Shown in pieces: positions 6,072-7,265 of a stretch of DNA of 7,265 bases (the first letter of the stretch is position 1; the number at the start of each line of letters is the position of its first letter). Position numbers and translations under genes: made by a program. The stretch spans positions 1 through 7,265 of the forward strand of contig JAURJF010000050.1 in assembly GCA_030832365.1 (NCBI GenBank), given 5' to 3'. The stretch is from Candidatus Nanopelagicales bacterium. Lineage in GTDB: Bacteria; Actinomycetota; Actinomycetes; Nanopelagicales; Nanopelagicaceae. The notes beneath the pieces were generated by a model. The model ran no database searches. It saw only the letters and a program-made list of their open reading frames with translations, and had not been told where the DNA came from.

Positions 6072-6416
6072 ATGAAGATAATAATTCATCACCATGGAGA
6101 ATCGTTAGCGATAGATTTTCAAAAGATTGCAGTTGAACGTTTAGAGAGGCTAAGTAGATTTAGTATTCCAATTGAGAGAATTGATGTAGATGTAAAACAT
6201 GAGGCAAATCCCAGATTTGGAAAGAGCTCTCATAGAGTAGTTCTCACCTCCCATGGAAGTGGGCCACTTCTTAGAGCAGAGGGCTCAGGCTTTAATGACT
6301 TAGCAGCATTTGATGAGGCTGCCGAAGCTGTTGAACTTCAACTACGAAAGCGCCACGAGCGAAGCAAAGATATTGATCGCACTAGCCTTCGAAAGCTTCG
6401 AGGCTCAAAGGATTAG
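6072..6416 (+). CDS. hpf: Short ribosome hibernation factor, HPF/RaiA (S30AE domain)
   Basis: This protein binds the 30S subunit in the decoding region and silences ribosomes during starvation or stress. At 114 residues it contains only the N-terminal S30AE domain: an opening strand (MKIIIHHHG), a helix (DFQKIAVERLERLSRF), then IDVDVKHEANPR, a VVLTS strand, GPLLRAEG, and FNDLAAFDEAAEAVELQLRKRHERSK. The HEANPR and GPLLRAEG stretches resemble actinobacterial HPF. The C-terminal dimerisation domain of long HPF (usually near 200 residues in actinobacteria), which builds 100S ribosome dimers, is absent; the tail is instead a short basic stretch. It may therefore work as a RaiA-like 70S silencer, or need a partner. 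A good AAGGAG (6062-6067) supports ATG 6072. It has its own candidate promoter, and a methyltransferase gene follows 72 bases later. Confidence 0.85.
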   Translation: MKIIIHHHGESLAIDFQKIAVERLERLSRFSIPIERIDVDVKHEANPRFGKSSHRVVLTSHGSGPLLRAEGSGFNDLAAFDEAAEAVELQLRKRHERSKDIDRTSLRKLRGSKD

Positions 6417-6434
6417 CAATATTGCTCATAGCAA
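6416..6434 (+). repeat. Overlapping inverted repeats at the hpf stop codon
   Basis: GCAATATTGC (6416-6425) is a perfect 10-bp palindrome whose first base is the last base of the hpf TAG. Its right half also forms TTGCT/AGCAA (6422-6426 and 6430-6434) around CAT. The two pairings are mutually exclusive. With a bulged stem inside the hpf 3' end (GCCT-TCGA 6385-6392 with TCGAGGC 6398-6404), they make this junction rich in potential secondary structure. No T-run is present. Confidence 0.3.
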
Positions 6435-6464
6435 GTAAGTGCTCCCTTAGACTTATCTTCTAAC

Positions 6465-6516
6465 TTTTCCTCTAGGAAGGCAGAGCGCGTGATTGAAAAT
6501 CTTGATAAGGCGCTCT
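6465..6516 (+). promoter_or_regulatory. Structured translation start of the methyltransferase gene
   Basis: The only good Shine-Dalgarno is AGGAAGG (6474-6480), 8 nt before GTG 6489, and it decides the start. It can pair with the pyrimidine run TTTTCC (6465-6470) around a TCTA loop: four Watson-Crick plus two G-U pairs. Directly after it, AGAGCGC (6482-6488) is a perfect complement of GCGCTCT (6510-6516), placing the GTG start codon in a 21-nt loop. Both hairpins could lower translation unless melted or relieved by a factor. The pairings are seen; regulation is inferred. Confidence 0.4.
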
Positions 6517-7265
6517 CTCTCGCGCAAGAGGTATTAGCTAGCCCAGAGTCAATTAGGCGCATCTGCATTTCAGGAAGAGCTAAGGGAAAACAACCAGAAC
6601 AAGTGCGTATAGATATTCGCCCAGTTGTTCTTAAAGCAGGCCTTCATTGGCAGGTAGTTAGCCATGATGGAAAGCGTGACACTACAAAAAATCTTGCCTT
6701 AAACGAGCTCTCTTTAGCCAAATTATTTGAACTAGGTTATGCAAACATTTTGATAGAGAGCACTAGCCAAGAGATAAGTCTTCGATTAACAAAGTCAGGC
6801 GAAGCTCAACTTTCAACAAAGAGAGTCGAGTTAGATGCAGCTGAGCTATCTCACGATAGGTCTAAAGAGCGGCTATTGAGCGCAGATGATGAAATATTTA
6901 TAGAGCTCGGTATCTCTGACCATAACGGAAAGTTAAAGCCCAGCAGGAGCGATAAGTTCATTCAGGTTCAAGAATTTCTTAAAATCTTAAGCCATAGCCT
7001 TGATGAAAAGAGAGATAAGAGCCAAGAACTAAAAGTCATTGATCTGGGCTGCGGCCATGCATATCTAACCCTTGCAGCCCATAAGTATTTAAGTAAGCAG
7101 GGATATAAGGTGAAAACCCTAGGTATTGATGAGAGGCAAGACAGTAGAGAGCGAAATATAGCTCTGGTTGATAAATTGAAAATGAGTAAAGAAATTACAT
7201 TTCAAGCAACGAAAATAGCAAACCTAGAGCTAGCTCACTTTGATATTGCGATTGCTCTTCATGCC
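6489..7265 (+). CDS. SAM-dependent methyltransferase, Methyltransf_32-like, N-terminal part (3' end outside window)
   Basis: The frame is open from GTG 6489 to the window end (259 codons); an in-frame TAG at 6429-6431 and AGGAAGG at 6474-6480 fix the start. Residues 1 to about 145 form an accessory domain containing IRPVVLKAGLHWQ and DTTKNLALNEL, as in bacterial two-domain members of this family (about 400 residues by my recollection). The Rossmann methyltransferase domain follows: SDKFIQVQEFL (about 154-164), SAM-binding motif I VIDLGCGHAYL (183-193), the acidic GIDER (212-216) that would hold the SAM ribose, and FDIAIALHA (251-259), after which the family normally reads CDTATD. The substrate is unknown; relatives include human METTL25 and GSTCD. 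Lysine codons are balanced (13 AAG, 12 AAA). Its position after hpf hints at a ribosome or RNA link, which is inference only. Confidence 0.8.
   Translation, partial: MIENLDKALSLAQEVLASPESIRRICISGRAKGKQPEQVRIDIRPVVLKAGLHWQVVSHDGKRDTTKNLALNELSLAKLFELGYANILIESTSQEISLRLTKSGEAQLSTKRVELDAAELSHDRSKERLLSADDEIFIELGISDHNGKLKPSRSDKFIQVQEFLKILSHSLDEKRDKSQELKVIDLGCGHAYLTLAAHKYLSKQGYKVKTLGIDERQDSRERNIALVDKLKMSKEITFQATKIANLELAHFDIAIALHA

Noticed and set aside
6388..6402. Short direct repeat CTTCGA near the end of hpf as a mobile-element or attachment site
   Set aside because: It has only two six-base copies inside coding sequence, with no integrase, transposase or tRNA nearby.

Overview
All convincing genes in this window lie on the + strand and are closely packed; the largest gap without a gene is 175 bases (586-760). 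The DNA looks low in GC (about 40-45% by eye, not counted), yet several proteins look actinobacterial: an S30AE ribosome-hibernation protein with an HEANPR motif, and a sugar ABC transporter with no ATPase gene after its permeases. Short gaps, 1-4 nt gene overlaps, low GC and actinobacterial protein types together suggest a streamlined freshwater actinobacterium of the acI/Nanopelagicales type. That placement is inference.

Region 1 (1-2685) is an alpha-glucoside importer of the AglEFG type. It holds the C-terminal part of the binding protein AglE, the permease AglF with its extra N-terminal membrane helix, and the permease AglG. A perfect 15-bp stem-loop separates aglE from aglF and is followed by a candidate promoter, so the binding protein is probably made in excess over the permeases. 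Lysine codon bias in aglE (12 AAG to 1 AAA) also fits high expression. No AglK/MsiK-type ATPase gene is present, so the ATPase probably comes from elsewhere in the genome.

Region 2 (2727-5952) is a tightly spaced run of four genes: a MalY/PatB-type PLP enzyme, a COG1233-type FAD oxidoreductase that starts inside its stop codon, a previously uncalled 49-codon membrane microprotein, and a 126-residue membrane protein with two copies of a GT-x-NLGK motif. The first gene has no Shine-Dalgarno sequence but has a -10-like element 7 nt upstream of its ATG, which suggests leaderless transcription. The last two genes match no family I can name and are the most novel protein-level content here.

Region 3 (6072-7265) carries a short hibernation factor with only the N-terminal S30AE domain, behind its own candidate promoter. 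It is followed by the first 259 codons of a two-domain SAM-dependent methyltransferase (Methyltransf_32-like) cut by the window edge. The junction between them is dense in inverted repeats that could cover the Shine-Dalgarno and enclose the GTG start. I see no tRNA, rRNA, CRISPR array, insertion sequence or phage gene.
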